This document shows, in pieces, positions 46,011-59,299 of a stretch of DNA of 64,000 bases. The notes below the pieces were generated by a model. It saw only the letters and a list, made by a program, of their open reading frames with translations. It was not told the origin of the DNA and searched no databases. Numbering within the stretch: position 1 is the first letter of the stretch; the number at the start of each line of letters is the position of its first letter. Origin of the DNA: Begonia masoniana (taxonomy: Eukaryota > Streptophyta > Magnoliopsida > Cucurbitales > Begoniaceae); assembly GCA_022432975.1 (NCBI GenBank), contig CM039512.1, forward strand, positions 39,371,936 through 39,435,935, in the 5' to 3' direction. Position numbers and translations under genes: made by a program.

Positions 46011-48074
46011 TATAAGAAACTTCACTTCAATCGATTTGTTCTAAAAGAACTGAACGTATCAAGCAAATGAGGTTCACTGTTACATGACTTATGGTTAGAA
46101 CCTAAGTTATCCGTTTCAACTTAAAGGTTTTAGCCTGAAGTGCTGAGAACGACGTGTATTGAGGACCCAATAACCCTCATGGACGCGTAATTAAGATTTA
46201 GTAATGCGTTTGAAGAAGTATAAGAAACTTCACTTCAATCGATTTGTTCCAAAAGAAATAAACGTATCAAGCAAATGAGGTTCACTGTTACGTGACTTGT
46301 GGTTAGAACCTAAGTTATCCATTTCACCTTAAAGGTTTTAACTTGAAGTGGTGAGAACGACATGTATTGAGGACCTAATAACCCTCATGGATGCGTAATT
46401 AAGATTTAGTAATGCGTTTGACGAACTATAAGAAAGCTCAATTCAATCGATTTGTTCCAAAATAACTGAACATTTCAAGTAAATGAGGTTCACTGTTACA
46501 TGACTTGTGGTTAAAACCTAAGTTATCCATTTCACCTATAAGGTTTTAACTTGAAGTGGTGAGAACGACGTGTATTGAGGACCCAATAACCCTCATGGAC
46601 GCGTAATTAAGATTTAGTAATGCGTTTGAAGAAGTATAAGAACTTCACTTCAATCGATTTGTTCCAACAGAACTGAACGTATCAAGCAATGAGGTTCACT
46701 GTTACATGACTTGTGGTTAGAAGCTAAGTTATCCATTTCACCTTCAAGGTTTTAACTTGAAGTGGTGAGAACGACATGTATTGATGACACAATAACTCTC
46801 ATAGACGTGTAATTAAGATTTAGTAATGCGTTTGAAGAAGTATAAGAAACTTCACTTCAATCGATTTGTTCTAAAAGAACTGAACGTATCAAGCAAATGA
46901 TGTTCACTGTTACATGACTTGTGGTTAGAACCTAAGTTATCCATTTCACCTTCAAGGTTTTAACTTGAAGTGATGAGAACGACGTGTATTGAGGACCCAA
47001 TAACCCTCATGGATGCGTAATTAAGATTTAGTAATGCGTTTGAAGAAGTATAAGAAACTTCACTTCAATCGATTTGTTCCAACAGAACTGAACGTATCAA
47101 GCAAATGAGGTTCACTGTTACATGACTTGTGGTTAAAACCTAAGTTATCCATTTCACCTTCAAGGTTTTAACTTGAAGTGATGAGAACGACGTGTATTGA
47201 GGACCCAATAACCCTCATGAAAGAGTAATTAAGATTTAGTAATGCATTTTAAGAAGTATAAGAAACTTCACTTCTATCGATTTGTTCCAAAAGAACTGAA
47301 CGTATCAAGCAAATGAGGTTCACTGTTACATGACTTGTGGTTAGAACCTAAGTTATCCATTTCACCTTCAAGGTTTTAACTTGAAGTGATGAGAACGACG
47401 TGTATTGAGGACCCAATAACCCTCATGGATGCGTAATTAAGATTTAGTAATGCGTTTGAAGAAGTATAAGAAACTTCACTTCAATCGATTTGTTCCAAAA
47501 GAACTGAACGTATCAAGCAAATGAGGTTCACTGTTACATGACTTGTGGTTAGAACCTAAGTTATCCATTTCACCTTCAAGGTTTTAACTTGAAGTGATGA
47601 GAACGACGTGTATTGAGGACCCAATAACCCTCATGGACGCGTAATTAAGATTTAGTAATGCGTTTGAAGAAGTATAAGAAACTTCACTTCAATCGATTTG
47701 TTCCAAAAGAACTGAACGTATCAAGCAAATGAGGTTCACTGTTACATGACTTGTGGTTAAAACCTAAGTTATCCATTTCACCTTCAAGGTTTTAACTGAA
47801 AGTGATGAGAACGACCTGTATTGAGTACCTAATAACATTCCTTGACGCGTAATTATGACTTAGTAAAGCGTTTGAAGAAGTATAAGAAACTTCACTTCAA
47901 TCGATTTGTTCGAAAAGAACTGAACGTATCAAGCAAATGAGGTTCACTGTTACATGACTTGTGGTTAGAAGCTAAGTTATCCATTTCACTTTCAAGGTTT
48001 TAACTTGAAGTGGTGAGAACGACTTGTATTGAGTACCTAATAACCTTCATTGACGCTTAATTAAGACTTAGTAA

Positions 48075-49999
48075 AGCGTTTGAAGAAGTATAAGAAACTT
48101 CACTTCAATCGATTTGTTCCAAAAGAACTGAACGTATCAAGCAAATGAGGTTCACTGTTACATGACTTGTGGTTAGAACCTAAGTTATCCATTTCACCTT
48201 CAAGGTTTTAACTTGAAGTGATGAGAACGACGTGTATTGAGGACCCAATAACCCTCATGGACGCGTAATTAAGATTTAGTAATGCGTTTGAAGAAGTATA
48301 AGAAACTTCACTTCAATCGATTTGTTCCAAAAGAACTGAACGTATCAAGCAAATGAGGTTCACTGTTACATGACTTGTGGTTAGAACCTAAGTTATCCAT
48401 TTCACCTTCAAGGTTTTAACTTGAAGTGATGAGAACGACGTGTATTGAGGACCCAATAACCCTCATGGACGCGTAATTAAGATTTAGTAATGCGTTTGAA
48501 GAAGTATAAGAAACTTCACTTCAATCGATTTGTTCCAAAAGAACTGAACGTATCAAGCAAATGAGGTTCACTGTTACATGACTTGTGGTTAGAACCTAAG
48601 TTATCCATTTCACCTTCAAGGTTTTAACTTGAAGTGATGAGAACGACGTGTATTGAGGACCCAATAACCCTCATGGACGCGTAATTAAGATTTAGTAATG
48701 CGTTTGAAGAAGTATAAGAAACTTCACTTCAATCGATTTGTTCCAAAAGAACTGAACGTATCAAGCAAATGAGGTTCACTGTTACATGACTTGTGGTTAG
48801 AACCTAAGTTATCCATTTCACCTTCAAGGTTTTAACTTGAAGTGATGAGAACGACGTGTATTGAGGACCCAATAACCCTCATGGACGCGTAATTAAGATT
48901 TAGTAATGCGTTTGAAGAAGTATAAGAAACTTCACTTCAATCGATTTGTTCCAAAAGAACTGAACGTATCAAGCAAATGAGGTTCACTGTTACATGACTT
49001 GTGGTTAGAACCTAAGTTATCCATTTCACCTTCAAGGTTTTAACTTGAAGTGATGAGAACGACGTGTATTGAGGACCCAATAACCCTCATGGACGCGTAA
49101 TTAAGATTTAGTAATGCGTTTGAAGAAGTATAAGAAACTTCACTTCAATCGATTTGTTCCAAAAGAACTGAACGTATCAAGCAAATGAGGTTCACTGTTA
49201 CATGACTTGTGGTTAGAACCTAAGTTATCCATTTCACCTTCAAGGTTTTAACTTGAAGTGATGAGAACGACGTGTATTGAGGACCCAATAACCCTCATGG
49301 ACGCGTAATTAAGATTTAGTAATGCGTTTGAAGAAGTATAAGAAACTTCACTTCAATCGATTTGTTCCAAAAGAACTGAACGTATCAAGCAAATGAGGTT
49401 CACTGTTACATGACTTGTGGTTAGAACCTAAGTTATCCATTTCACCTTCAAGGTTTTAACTTGAAGTGATGAGAACGACGTGTATTGAGGACCCAATAAC
49501 CCTCATGGACGCGTAATTAAGATTTAGTAATGCGTTTGAAGAAGTATAAGAAACTTCACTTCAATCGATTTGTTCCAAAAGAACTGAACGTATCAAGCAA
49601 ATGAGGTTCACTGTTACATGACTTGTGGTTAGAACCTAAGTTATCCATTTCACCTTCAAGGTTTTAACTTGAAGTGATGAGAACGACGTGTATTGAGGAC
49701 CCAATAACCCTCATGGACGCGTAATTAAGATTTAGTAATGCGTTTGAAGAAGTATAAGAAACTTCACTTCAATCGATTTGTTCCAAAAGAACTGAACGTA
49801 TCAAGCAAATGAGGTTCACTGTTACATGACTTGTGGTTAGAACCTAAGTTATCCATTTCACCTTCAAGGTTTTAACTTGAAGTGATGAGAACGACGTGTA
49901 TTGAGGACCCAATAACCCTCATGGACGCGTAATTAAGATTTAGTAATGCGTTTGAAGAAGTATAAGAAACTTCACTTCAATCGATTTGTTCCAAAAGAA
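48075..49999. repeat. Homogenised block of about nine identical 208-bp monomers
   Basis: Comparison at 208-base offsets shows no differences from about 48075 to the junction at about 50000. The reference monomer can be taken as 48597-48804. In it, CTTCAAG (48614-48620) and CTTGAAG (48628-48634) form a 7-bp stem with a 7-base loop. TTGAAGTGA (48629-48637) is the exact reverse complement of TCACTTCAA (48724-48732), 86 bases further on. Confidence 0.9.
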
Positions 50000-50001
50000 A
50001 C

Positions 50002-51927
50002 TGAAACGAAATGAATATGTACGATGAAACGAAACGAAATGAATATGTACGATGAAACGAAACGAAATGAATATGTACGATGAAACGAAACGAAATGAAT
50101 ATGTACGATGAAACGAAACGAAATGAATATGTACGATGAAACGAAACGAAATGAATATGTACGATGAAACGAAACGAAATGAATATGTACGATGAAACGA
50201 AACGAAATGAATATGTACGATGAAACGAAACGAAATGAATATGTACGATGAAACGAAACGAAATGAATATGTACGATGAAACGAAACGAAATGAATATGT
50301 ACGATGAAACGAAACGAAATGAATATGTACGATGAAACGAAACGAAATGAATATGTACGATGAAACGAAACGAAATGAATATGTACGATGAAACGAAACG
50401 AAATGAATATGTACGATGAAACGAAACGAAATGAATATGTACGATGAAACGAAACGAAATGAATATGTACGATGAAACGAAACGAAATGAATATGTACGA
50501 TGAAACGAAACGAAATGAATATGTACGATGAAACGAAACGAAATGAATATGTACGATGAAACGAAACGAAATGAATATGTACGATGAAACGAAACGAAAT
50601 GAATATGTACGATGAAACGAAACGAAATGAATATGTACGATGAAACGAAACGAAATGAATATGTACGATGAAACGAAACGAAATGAATATGTACGATGAA
50701 ACGAAACGAAATGAATATGTACGATGAAACGAAACGAAATGAATATGTACGATGAAACGAAACGAAATGAATATGTACGATGAAACGAAACGAAATGAAT
50801 ATGTACGATGAAACGAAACGAAATGAATATGTACGATGAAACGAAACGAAATGAATATGTACGATGAAACGAAACGAAATGAATATGTACGATGAAACGA
50901 AACGAAATGAATATGTACGATGAAACGAAACGAAATGAATATGTACGATGAAACGAAACGAAATGAATATGTACGATGAAACGAAACGAAATGAATATGT
51001 ACGATGAAACGAAACGAAATGAATATGTACGATGAAACGAAACGAAATGAATATGTACGATGAAACGAAACGAAATGAATATGTACGATGAAACGAAACG
51101 AAATGAATATGTACGATGAAACGAAACGAAATGAATATGTACGATGAAACGAAACGAAATGAATATGTACGATGAAACGAAACGAAATGAATATGTACGA
51201 TGAAACGAAACGAAATGAATATGTACGATGAAACGAAACGAAATGAATATGTACGATGAAACGAAACGAAATGAATATGTACGATGAAACGAAACGAAAT
51301 GAATATGTACGATGAAACGAAACGAAATGAATATGTACGATGAAACGAAACGAAATGAATATGTACGATGAAACGAAACGAAATGAATATGTACGATGAA
51401 ACGAAACGAAATGAATATGTACGATGAAACGAAACGAAATGAATATGTACGATGAAACGAAACGAAATGAATATGTACGATGAAACGAAACGAAATGAAT
51501 ATGTACGATGAAACGAAACGAAATGAATATGTACGATGAAACGAAACGAAATGAATATGTACGATGAAACGAAACGAAATGAATATGTACGATGAAACGA
51601 AACGAAATGAATATGTACGATGAAACGAAACGAAATGAATATGTACGATGAAACGAAACGAAATGAATATGTACGATGAAACGAAACGAAATGAATATGT
51701 ACGATGAAACGAAACGAAATGAATATGTACGATGAAACGAAACGAAATGAATATGTACGATGAAACGAAACGAAATGAATATGTACGATGAAACGAAACG
51801 AAATGAATATGTACGATGAAACGAAACGAAATGAATATGTACGATGAAACGAAACGAAATGAATATGTACGATGAAACGAAACGAAATGAATATGTACGA
51901 TGAAACGAAACGAAATGAATATGTACG
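50002..51927. repeat. 28-bp minisatellite, about 69 copies
   Basis: 67 full units from 50025 to 51900, all apparently identical, with a 23-base first unit and a 27-base last one. The unit is TGAAACGAAACGAAATGAAT followed by ATGTACGA. The first unit lacks one CGAAA step. Because 28 is not a multiple of three, every minus-strand frame cycles through the same 28-residue pattern without a stop, producing 660-715-codon open frames that have no other sign of being genes. Confidence 0.97.
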
Positions 51928-52544
51928 GACGCAGTTAGAGGAGTACAACCATTGCGGCATCCCGGCAACATTGTTAGGGCGATTCCGACCGTGGTTGGTA
52001 TGAGTGGGGTGTCTGTTTTGTTTGGAAATGATTAGGAAGTGTTGTGTATGTGTATAGAAATGTAATGGATGAAAGTATGAAAATGTTACGTATGTGGATC
52101 GAATGATATTGATAGACAAAACGTATGAAAGTTAGAGTTTTGAGGTGTATGAAGTGGTAGTAGAATGTCTAAAATGTGAAGGTCTTTATTTTGGAGAATA
52201 TACTGGATTGTTTGGATGTTTTTAAAATTTGTAAGGATACGCTCGGTTTTTAGAGCGATCCATGCGGTTTGTTTTCATGGATTTTGAACACTGTTCGGGT
52301 AAGTTTTTGACTCGGGATTTTTACGGGTTTGAAGGATTTTTTGTTTAATGTGGTCGTGAATGTTATGGAAAGTTAGGGTGAATGGTAGGCGATTGGAAGT
52401 GAAAAATGTGGCTATGTATGAAAAAGGGAGCAAGAAGGGCGCTGGGAGGCGTGCTGGCCAGGCGCTGATGCGCGCTGGCCGGCGCGGTGTGCGAGGGCGC
52501 GCGGTGTGCAAGCGCGGTAGGCGCGCCTAGGAGTTGCCGCACAG
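51928..52544 (+). mobile_element. Diverged LTR-like fragment, truncated at both ends
   Basis: A 617-bp unique segment between the minisatellite and the satellite. Its layout follows the 3' half of the + orientation LTR at 16830-17520: a GTGGGGTGT-like stretch, a run with TTGTTTGGATG, a CATGCGG...CATGG motif, then ACGGGTTTGAAGG...TTTAATGTGGTCGTGAA, then a purine-rich AAAAAGGGAG before a GC-rich palindromic block. That last block (52438-52533) has repeated GCTGGCC and GGCGCGCC motifs. Neither LTR terminus is present. The match is by eye and weak; it could be another unique sequence. Confidence 0.45.
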
Positions 52545-53048
52545 TCGATTGTTCCAACAGAACTGAACGTATCAAGCAAATGAGGTTCACTGTTACATGA
52601 CTTGTGGTTAGAACCTAAGTTATCCATTTCACCTTCAAGGTTTTAACTTGAAGTGATGAGAACGAAGTGTATTGAGGACCCAATAACCCTCATGGACGCG
52701 TAATTAAGATTTAGTAATGCGTTTGAAGAAGTATAAGAACTTCACTTCAATCGATTTGTTCCAACAGAACTGAACGTATCAAGCAAATGAGGTTCACTGT
52801 TACATGACTTGTGATTAGAACCTAAGTTATCTATTTCACCTTCAAGGTTTTAACTTGAAGTGGTGAGAACGACGTGTATTGAGGACCCAATAACCCTCAT
52901 GGACGCGTAATTAAGATTTAGTAATGCGTTTGAAGAAGTATAAGAAACTTCACTTCAATCGATTTGTTCTAAAAGAACTGAACGTATCAAGCAAATGAGG
53001 TTCACTGTTACATGACTTGTGGTTAGAACCTAAGTTATCCATTTCACC
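52545..53048. repeat. 208-bp satellite, segment F
   Basis: About 2.4 monomers. It restarts at TCGATTGTTCCAACAGAACTG, a region that is also the last satellite sequence before the minisatellite (49981-50003), so about 20 bp is represented on both sides of the insert. Confidence 0.93.
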
Positions 53049-53080
53049 TGTGACGGCCCTACGGGGTTTGGATCGTTACA
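53049..53080. other. 32-bp foreign segment replacing part of a monomer
   Basis: TGTGACGGCCCTACGG... to ...GATCGTTACA stands where the satellite normally has 32 bases (TTCAAGGTTTTAAC to GAACGA), so monomer length is kept. The ends resemble LTR termini (TGTGACG/CGTTACA inverted). It may be a remnant of an LTR end. No target duplication is visible. Confidence 0.6.
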
Positions 53081-56000
53081 CGTGTATTTAGGACCCAATA
53101 ACCCTCATGGACGCGTAATTAAGATTTACTAATGCGTTTGAAGAAGTATAAGAAACTTCACTTCAATCGATTTGTTCCAACAGAACTGAACGTAACAAGC
53201 AAATGAGGTTCACTGTCACATGACTTTTCACCCTTAAGGTTTTAACTTGAAGTGGTGAGAACGACGTGTATTGAGGACCCAATAACCCTCATGGACGCGT
53301 AAATAAGATTTAGCAATGCGTTTGAAGAAGTATAAGAAACTTCACTTCAATCGATTTATTTCAACAGAACTAAACGTATCAAGCAAAAGAGGTTCACTCT
53401 TACATGACTTGTGTTTAGAAGCTAACTTATGCATTTCACTTTCACGGTTTTTACTTGAAGTGGTGAGAACGACCTGTATTGAGTACCTAATAACCTTCAT
53501 TGACGCGTAATTAAGACTTAGTAAACCGTTTGAAGAAGTATAAGATACTTTACTTCAATCGATTTGTTCCAAAAGAACTGAACGTATCAAGCAAAAAAGG
53601 TTCACTGTCACATGACTTATGGTTAGAAGCTAAAATATTCATTTCACCTTTAAGGTTTTAACTTGAAGTGGTGAGAACGACGTGTATTGAGGACCCAATA
53701 ACCCTCATGGACGCGTAATTAAGATTTAGTAATGCGTTTGAAGAAGTATAAGAAACTTCACTTCAAACGATTTGTTCCAACAGAAATGAACGTATCAAGC
53801 AAATGAGGTTCACTGTCACATGACTTGTGGTTAGAAGCCAAGTTATCTATTTCACCTTTAAGGATTTAACTTGAAGTGGTGAGAACGACGTGTATTGAGG
53901 ACCCAGTAACACTCATGGATGCGTAATTAAGATTTAGTAATGCGTTTGAAGAAGTATAAGAAATTTCACTTCAATCGATTTGTTCCAACAGAACTGAACG
54001 TATCAAGCAAATGAGGTTCACTGTTACATGACTTGTTGTTAGAAGCTAAGTTATCCATTTCACCTTTAAGGTTTTAACTTGAAGTGGTGAGAACGACGTG
54101 TATTGAGGACCCAATAACCCTCATGGACGCGTAATTAAGATTTAGTAATGCGTTTGAAGAAGTATAAGAAACTTCACTTCAATCGATTTGTTCCAACAGA
54201 ACTGAACGTATCAAGCAAATGAGGTTCACTGTTACATGACTTGTGGTTAGAACCTAAGTTATCCATTTCACCTTCAAGGTTTTAACTTGAAGTGGTGAGA
54301 ACGACGTGTATTGAGGACCCAATAACCCTCATGGACGCGTAATTAAGATTTAGTAATGCGTTTGAAGAAGTATAAGAAACTTCACTTCAAACGATTTGTT
54401 CCAACAGAACTGAACGTATCAAGCAAATGAGGTTCACTGTCACATGACTTGTGGTTAGAAGCTAAGTTATCCATTTCACCTTTAAGGTTTTAACTTGAAG
54501 TGGTGAGAACGACGTGTATTGAGGACCCAATAACCCTCATGGACGCGTAATTAAGATTTAGTAATGCGTTTGAAGAAGTATAAGAAATTTCACTTCAATC
54601 GATTTGTTCCAACAGAACTGAACGTATCAAGCAAATGAGGTTCACTGTTACATGACTTGTGTTTAGAAGCTAAGTTATCCATTTCACTAATAAGGTTTTA
54701 ACTTGAAGTGGTGAAAACGACCTGTATTGAGTACCTAATAACCTTCATTGACGCGTAATTAAGACTTAGTAAAGCGTTTGAAGAAGTATAAGAAACTTTA
54801 CTTCAATCGATTGTTCCAAAAGAATTGAACGTATCAAGCAAATGAGGTTCACTGTTACATGACTTGTGGTTAGAACCTAAGTTATCCATTTCACCTTCAA
54901 GGTTTTAACTTGAAGTGATGAGAACGACGTGTATTGAGGACCCAATAACCCTCATGGACGCGTAATTAAGATTTAGTAATGCGTTTGAAGAAGTATAAGA
55001 AACTTCACTTCAATCGATTTGTTCCAACAGAACTGAACGTATCAAGCAAATGAGGTTCACTGTTACATGACTTGTGGTTAGAATCTAAGTTATCCATTTC
55101 ACCTTCAAGGTTTTAATTTGAAGTGATGAGAACGACCTGCATTGAGTACCTAATAACGTTCATCGACGCGTAATTAAGACTTAGTAAAGCGTTTGAAGAA
55201 GTATAAGAAACTTCACTTCAATCGATTTGTTCCAAAAGAATTTAACGTATCACGCAAATGAGGTTCACTGTTACATGACTTGTGGTTAGAACCTAAGTTA
55301 TCCTTTTCACCTTCAAGGATTCAATTTGAAGTGAGGAGAATGACCTGTATTGAGTACCTAATAACATTCATGGACGCGTAATTAAGACTTCGTTAAGCGT
55401 TTGAAGAAGTATAAGAAACATCACTTCAATCGATTTGTTCCAAAAGAATTTAACGTATCCAGCAAATGAGGTTCACTGTTACATAACTTGTGGTTAGAAT
55501 CTAAGTTATCCATTTCACCGTCAAGGTTTTAACTTGAAGTGGTGAGAACGACCTGTATTGAGTACCTAATAACCTTTATGGACGCGTAATTCAGACTTAG
55601 TAATGCGTTTGAAGAACTATAAAAAACTTCACTTCAATCGATTTGTTCTAAAAGAACTGAACGTATCAAGTAAATGAGGTTCACTATTACATGACTTGTG
55701 GTTAGAACCTAAGTTATCCATTTCACCATCAAGGTTTTAACTTGAAGTAGTGAGAACGACCTGTATTGAGTACCTAATAACCTTCATGGACGCATAATTA
55801 AGACTTAGTAAAGCATTTGAAGAAGTATAAGAAACTTCACTTCAATCGATTTGTTCCAAAAGAACTGAACGTATCAAGCAAATGAGGTTCACTGTTACAT
55901 GACTTGTGGTTAGAACCTAAGTTATCCATTTCACCTTCAAGGTTTTAACTTGAAGTGGTGAGAACGACCTGTATTGAGTACCTAATAACCTTCATGGACG

Positions 56001-56899
56001 CGTAATTAAGACTTAGTAATGCGTTTGAAGAACTATAAAAAACTTCACTTCAATCGATTTGTTCTAAAAGAACTGAACGTATCAAGTAAATGAGGTTCAC
56101 TATTACATGACTTGTGGTTAGAACCTAAGTTATCCATTTCACCATCAAGGTTTTAACTTGAAGTAGTGAGAACGACCTGTATTGAGTACCTAATAACCTT
56201 CATGGACGCATAATTAAGACTTAGTAAAGCATTTGAAGAAGTATAAGAAACTTCACTTCAATCGATCTGTTCCTACGGAACTGAACGTAACATGCAAATG
56301 AGGTTCACTGTTACAAGACTTGTTGTTAGAACCTAAGTTATCCATTTCACCTTCAAGGTTTTAACATGAAGTGGTGAGAACGACCTGTAATGAGTACCTA
56401 ATAACCTTCATTGACGCGTACTTAAGACTTAGTAAAGCGTTTGAAGAAGTAAAAAAAACTTTACTTCAATCGATTTGTTCCAAAAGAACTGAACGTATCA
56501 AGCAAATGAGGTTCACTGTTACATGACTTGTGGTTAGAACCTAAGTTATCCATTTCACCTTTATAGGTTTAACTTGAAGTGATAGAACGACGTGTATTGA
56601 GGACCAATAACCCTCATGGATGCGTAATTAAGATTTAGTAATGCGTTTGAAGAAGTATAAGGAAACTTTACTTCAATCGATTTGTTCCAAACAGAACTGA
56701 AGGTATCATGCAAATGAGGTTCACTGTTACATGACTTGTGGTTAGAACCTAAGTTATCCATTTAACCTTAAAGGTTTTCACCTGAAGTGCTGAGAACAGC
56801 CTGTATGGACTACCTAATAACCTTCATGGACGCGTAATTAAGACTTAGTAATGCGTTTGAAGAAGTATAAGAAACTTCACTTCAATCGATTTGTTCTAA

Positions 56900-57850
56900 A
56901 AGAACTGAACGTATCAAGCAAATGAGGTTCACTAGTTACATGACTTGTGGTTAGAACCTAAGTTATCCATTCACCTTCAAGGTTTTAACTTGAAGTGAGT
57001 GAGAACGACGTGTATTGAGGACCTAATAACCCTTCATGGACGCGTATTAAGAACTTCGTAATGCGTTTGAAGAACGTATAAGAAACTTCACTCAATCGAT
57101 TTGTTCTAACAGAACTGAACGTATCAGCAAATGAGGTTCACTGTTACATACTTGTGGTTAGAACCTAAAGTTATCCATTTCACCGTCAAGGTTTTAACTT
57201 GAAGTGGTGAGAACGACCTGTATTGAGTACCTAATACCTTCATGGACGCGTAATTAAGACTTAGTAAAGCGTTGAAGAAATATCACGAAACCTTCACTTC
57301 AATCGATTTGTTCTAACAGAACTGACGTATCAAGACAGTGAGGTTCACTGTCATGACTTGTGGTAGAACCTAAGTTATCCATTCACCTTCAAGGTTTTAA
57401 CTTGAAGTAGTGAGAACGACCTGTATTGAGTACCTAATAACCTTCATGACGCGTAATTCAGAATTAGTAAAGCGTTTGAAGAAGTATAAGAAACTTCACT
57501 TCAATCGATTTGTTCCTACAGAACTGAACGTAACAAGCAAGTGAGGTTCACTGTTACAAGGACTTTTGTTATAAGCCTAAGTTATCCATTCACCTTCAAG
57601 GTTTTAACCTGAAGTTGGTGAGAACGACCGGTATTGAGTACCTAATAACCTTAATTGACGCGTAATTAAGAGTTATTAAAGCGTTTGAAGAAGTATAAGA
57701 TACTTTACTTCAAATCGATTTGTTCCTAAAAGACCTGAACGTATCAAGCTAATGAGGTTCACTGTTACATGACTTGTGGTTAGAACTAAGTTATCCAGTT
57801 AAACTTAAAGGTTTTTAACTTGAAGTGCTAAGAACGCGTGTATTGAGTAC
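56900..57850. other. Indel-rich satellite patch (possible low-quality consensus)
   Basis: It shares the rare variants of 61250-61700 (for example AACGTAACAAGCAAGTGAGG) about 3.74 kb away, but with many added or lost single bases. This suggests a poorly resolved copy of the same repeat. Confidence 0.45.
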
Positions 57851-59299
57851 CCAATAACACTCATGGATGCAGTATTCAGATTTAGTAATGCGTTTGAAGA
57901 AGTATAAGAAACTTCACTTCAATCGATTTGTTTCAACAGAACTGAACGTATCAAGCAAATGAAGTTCACTGTTACATGACTTGTGGTTTAGAAGCTAGTT
58001 ATCCATTCACTTTCAAGGGTTTTAACTTGAAGTGGTGAGAACGACCTGTATTGAGTACCTAATAACCTTCATTGACGCGTAATTAAGACTTAGTAAAGCG
58101 TTTGAAGAAGTATAAGAAACTTTACTTCAATCAATTTGTTCCAACAGAACTGAACGTGTCAAGCAAATGAGGTTCACTGTTACATGACTTGTGGTTAGAA
58201 CCTAAGTTATCCATTTAGCCTTCATGGTTTTAACTTGAAGTAGTGAGAACGACTTGTATTGAGGAGCCAATAACCCTAATGGACACGTAATTACGATTGA
58301 GTAATGCGTTTGAGGAAGTAAAAGAAACTTCATTTCAATCGATTTGTTCTAACAGAACTGAACGTATCAAGTAAATGAGGTTCACTGTTACATTACTTGT
58401 GGTTAGAACCTAAGTTATCCATTTCACCTTTCTTGGTTTAACTTGTAGTGATGAGAACGACGTGGATTGAGGATCCAATAACCCTCATGGATGCGTAATT
58501 AAGGTTTAGTAATGCGTTTGAAGAAGTATAGGAAACTTTACTTAAATCGATTTGTTCCAAAAGAACTGAATGTAACATGCAACTGAAGTTCACTATTACA
58601 TGACTTGTGGTTAGAACCTAAGTAATCCATTTCACCTTCAAGGTTTTAATTTGAAGTGATGAGAACAACCTGTATTGAGTACCTAATAACTTTCATGGAT
58701 GCGTAATTAAGACTTAGTAAAGCGTTTGAAGAAGTATAAGAAACTTCACTTCAATCGATTTATTCTTAAAGAACTGAACGTATCAAGCAAATGAGGTTCA
58801 CTATTACATGACCTGTGGTTAGAACCTAAGTTATCCATTTCACCTTCGAGGTTTTAACTTGAAGTGATGAGAACGACGTGTATTGAGGACCCAATAACCC
58901 TTGTGGACGCATAATTAAGATTTAGTAATGCATTTGAAGAAGTATAGAAACTTCACTTCAATCAATTTGTTCCAACAGAACTGAACATATCAAACAAATG
59001 AGGTTCACTGTCACATGACTTGTGGTTAGAAGCAAATTTATCTATTTCACCTTTAAGATTTTAACTTGAAGTGGTGAGAACGACGTGTATTGAGGACCCA
59101 AAAACAATCATGGATGCGTAATTAAGATTTAATAATGCGTTTGAAGAAGTATAAGAAACTTCACTTCAATCGATTTGTTCCAACAGAACTGAACGTATCA
59201 AGCAAATGAAGTTCACTGTTACATGACTTGTGTTTAGAAGTTAAGTTATCCATTTCATTAATAATGTTTTAACTTGAAGTGGTGAAAACGACCTGTATT

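Larger units (their letters stand above)
35425..50001. repeat. 208-bp satellite array, segment E
   Basis: About 70 monomers of the right-hand classes. Divergence falls towards the right end, which is a run of identical copies. Local doublings are visible, for example a 414-bp dimer repeated around 39670 and 40085 (GATTTGTCCTAAAGGAACTG). Some short monomers and indel-rich patches are present. No gene is seen in any frame. Confidence 0.96.

Noticed and set aside
50002..51927. CRISPR-like array
   Set aside because: Units are directly adjacent with no unique spacers and no cas genes; this is a minisatellite.
49972..52119. Minus-strand open frames of 715 and 664 codons
   Set aside because: They are the 28-bp minisatellite read in a strand that lacks stops in every phase. 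There is no domain, no codon-usage signal, and the same peptide cycles regardless of frame.
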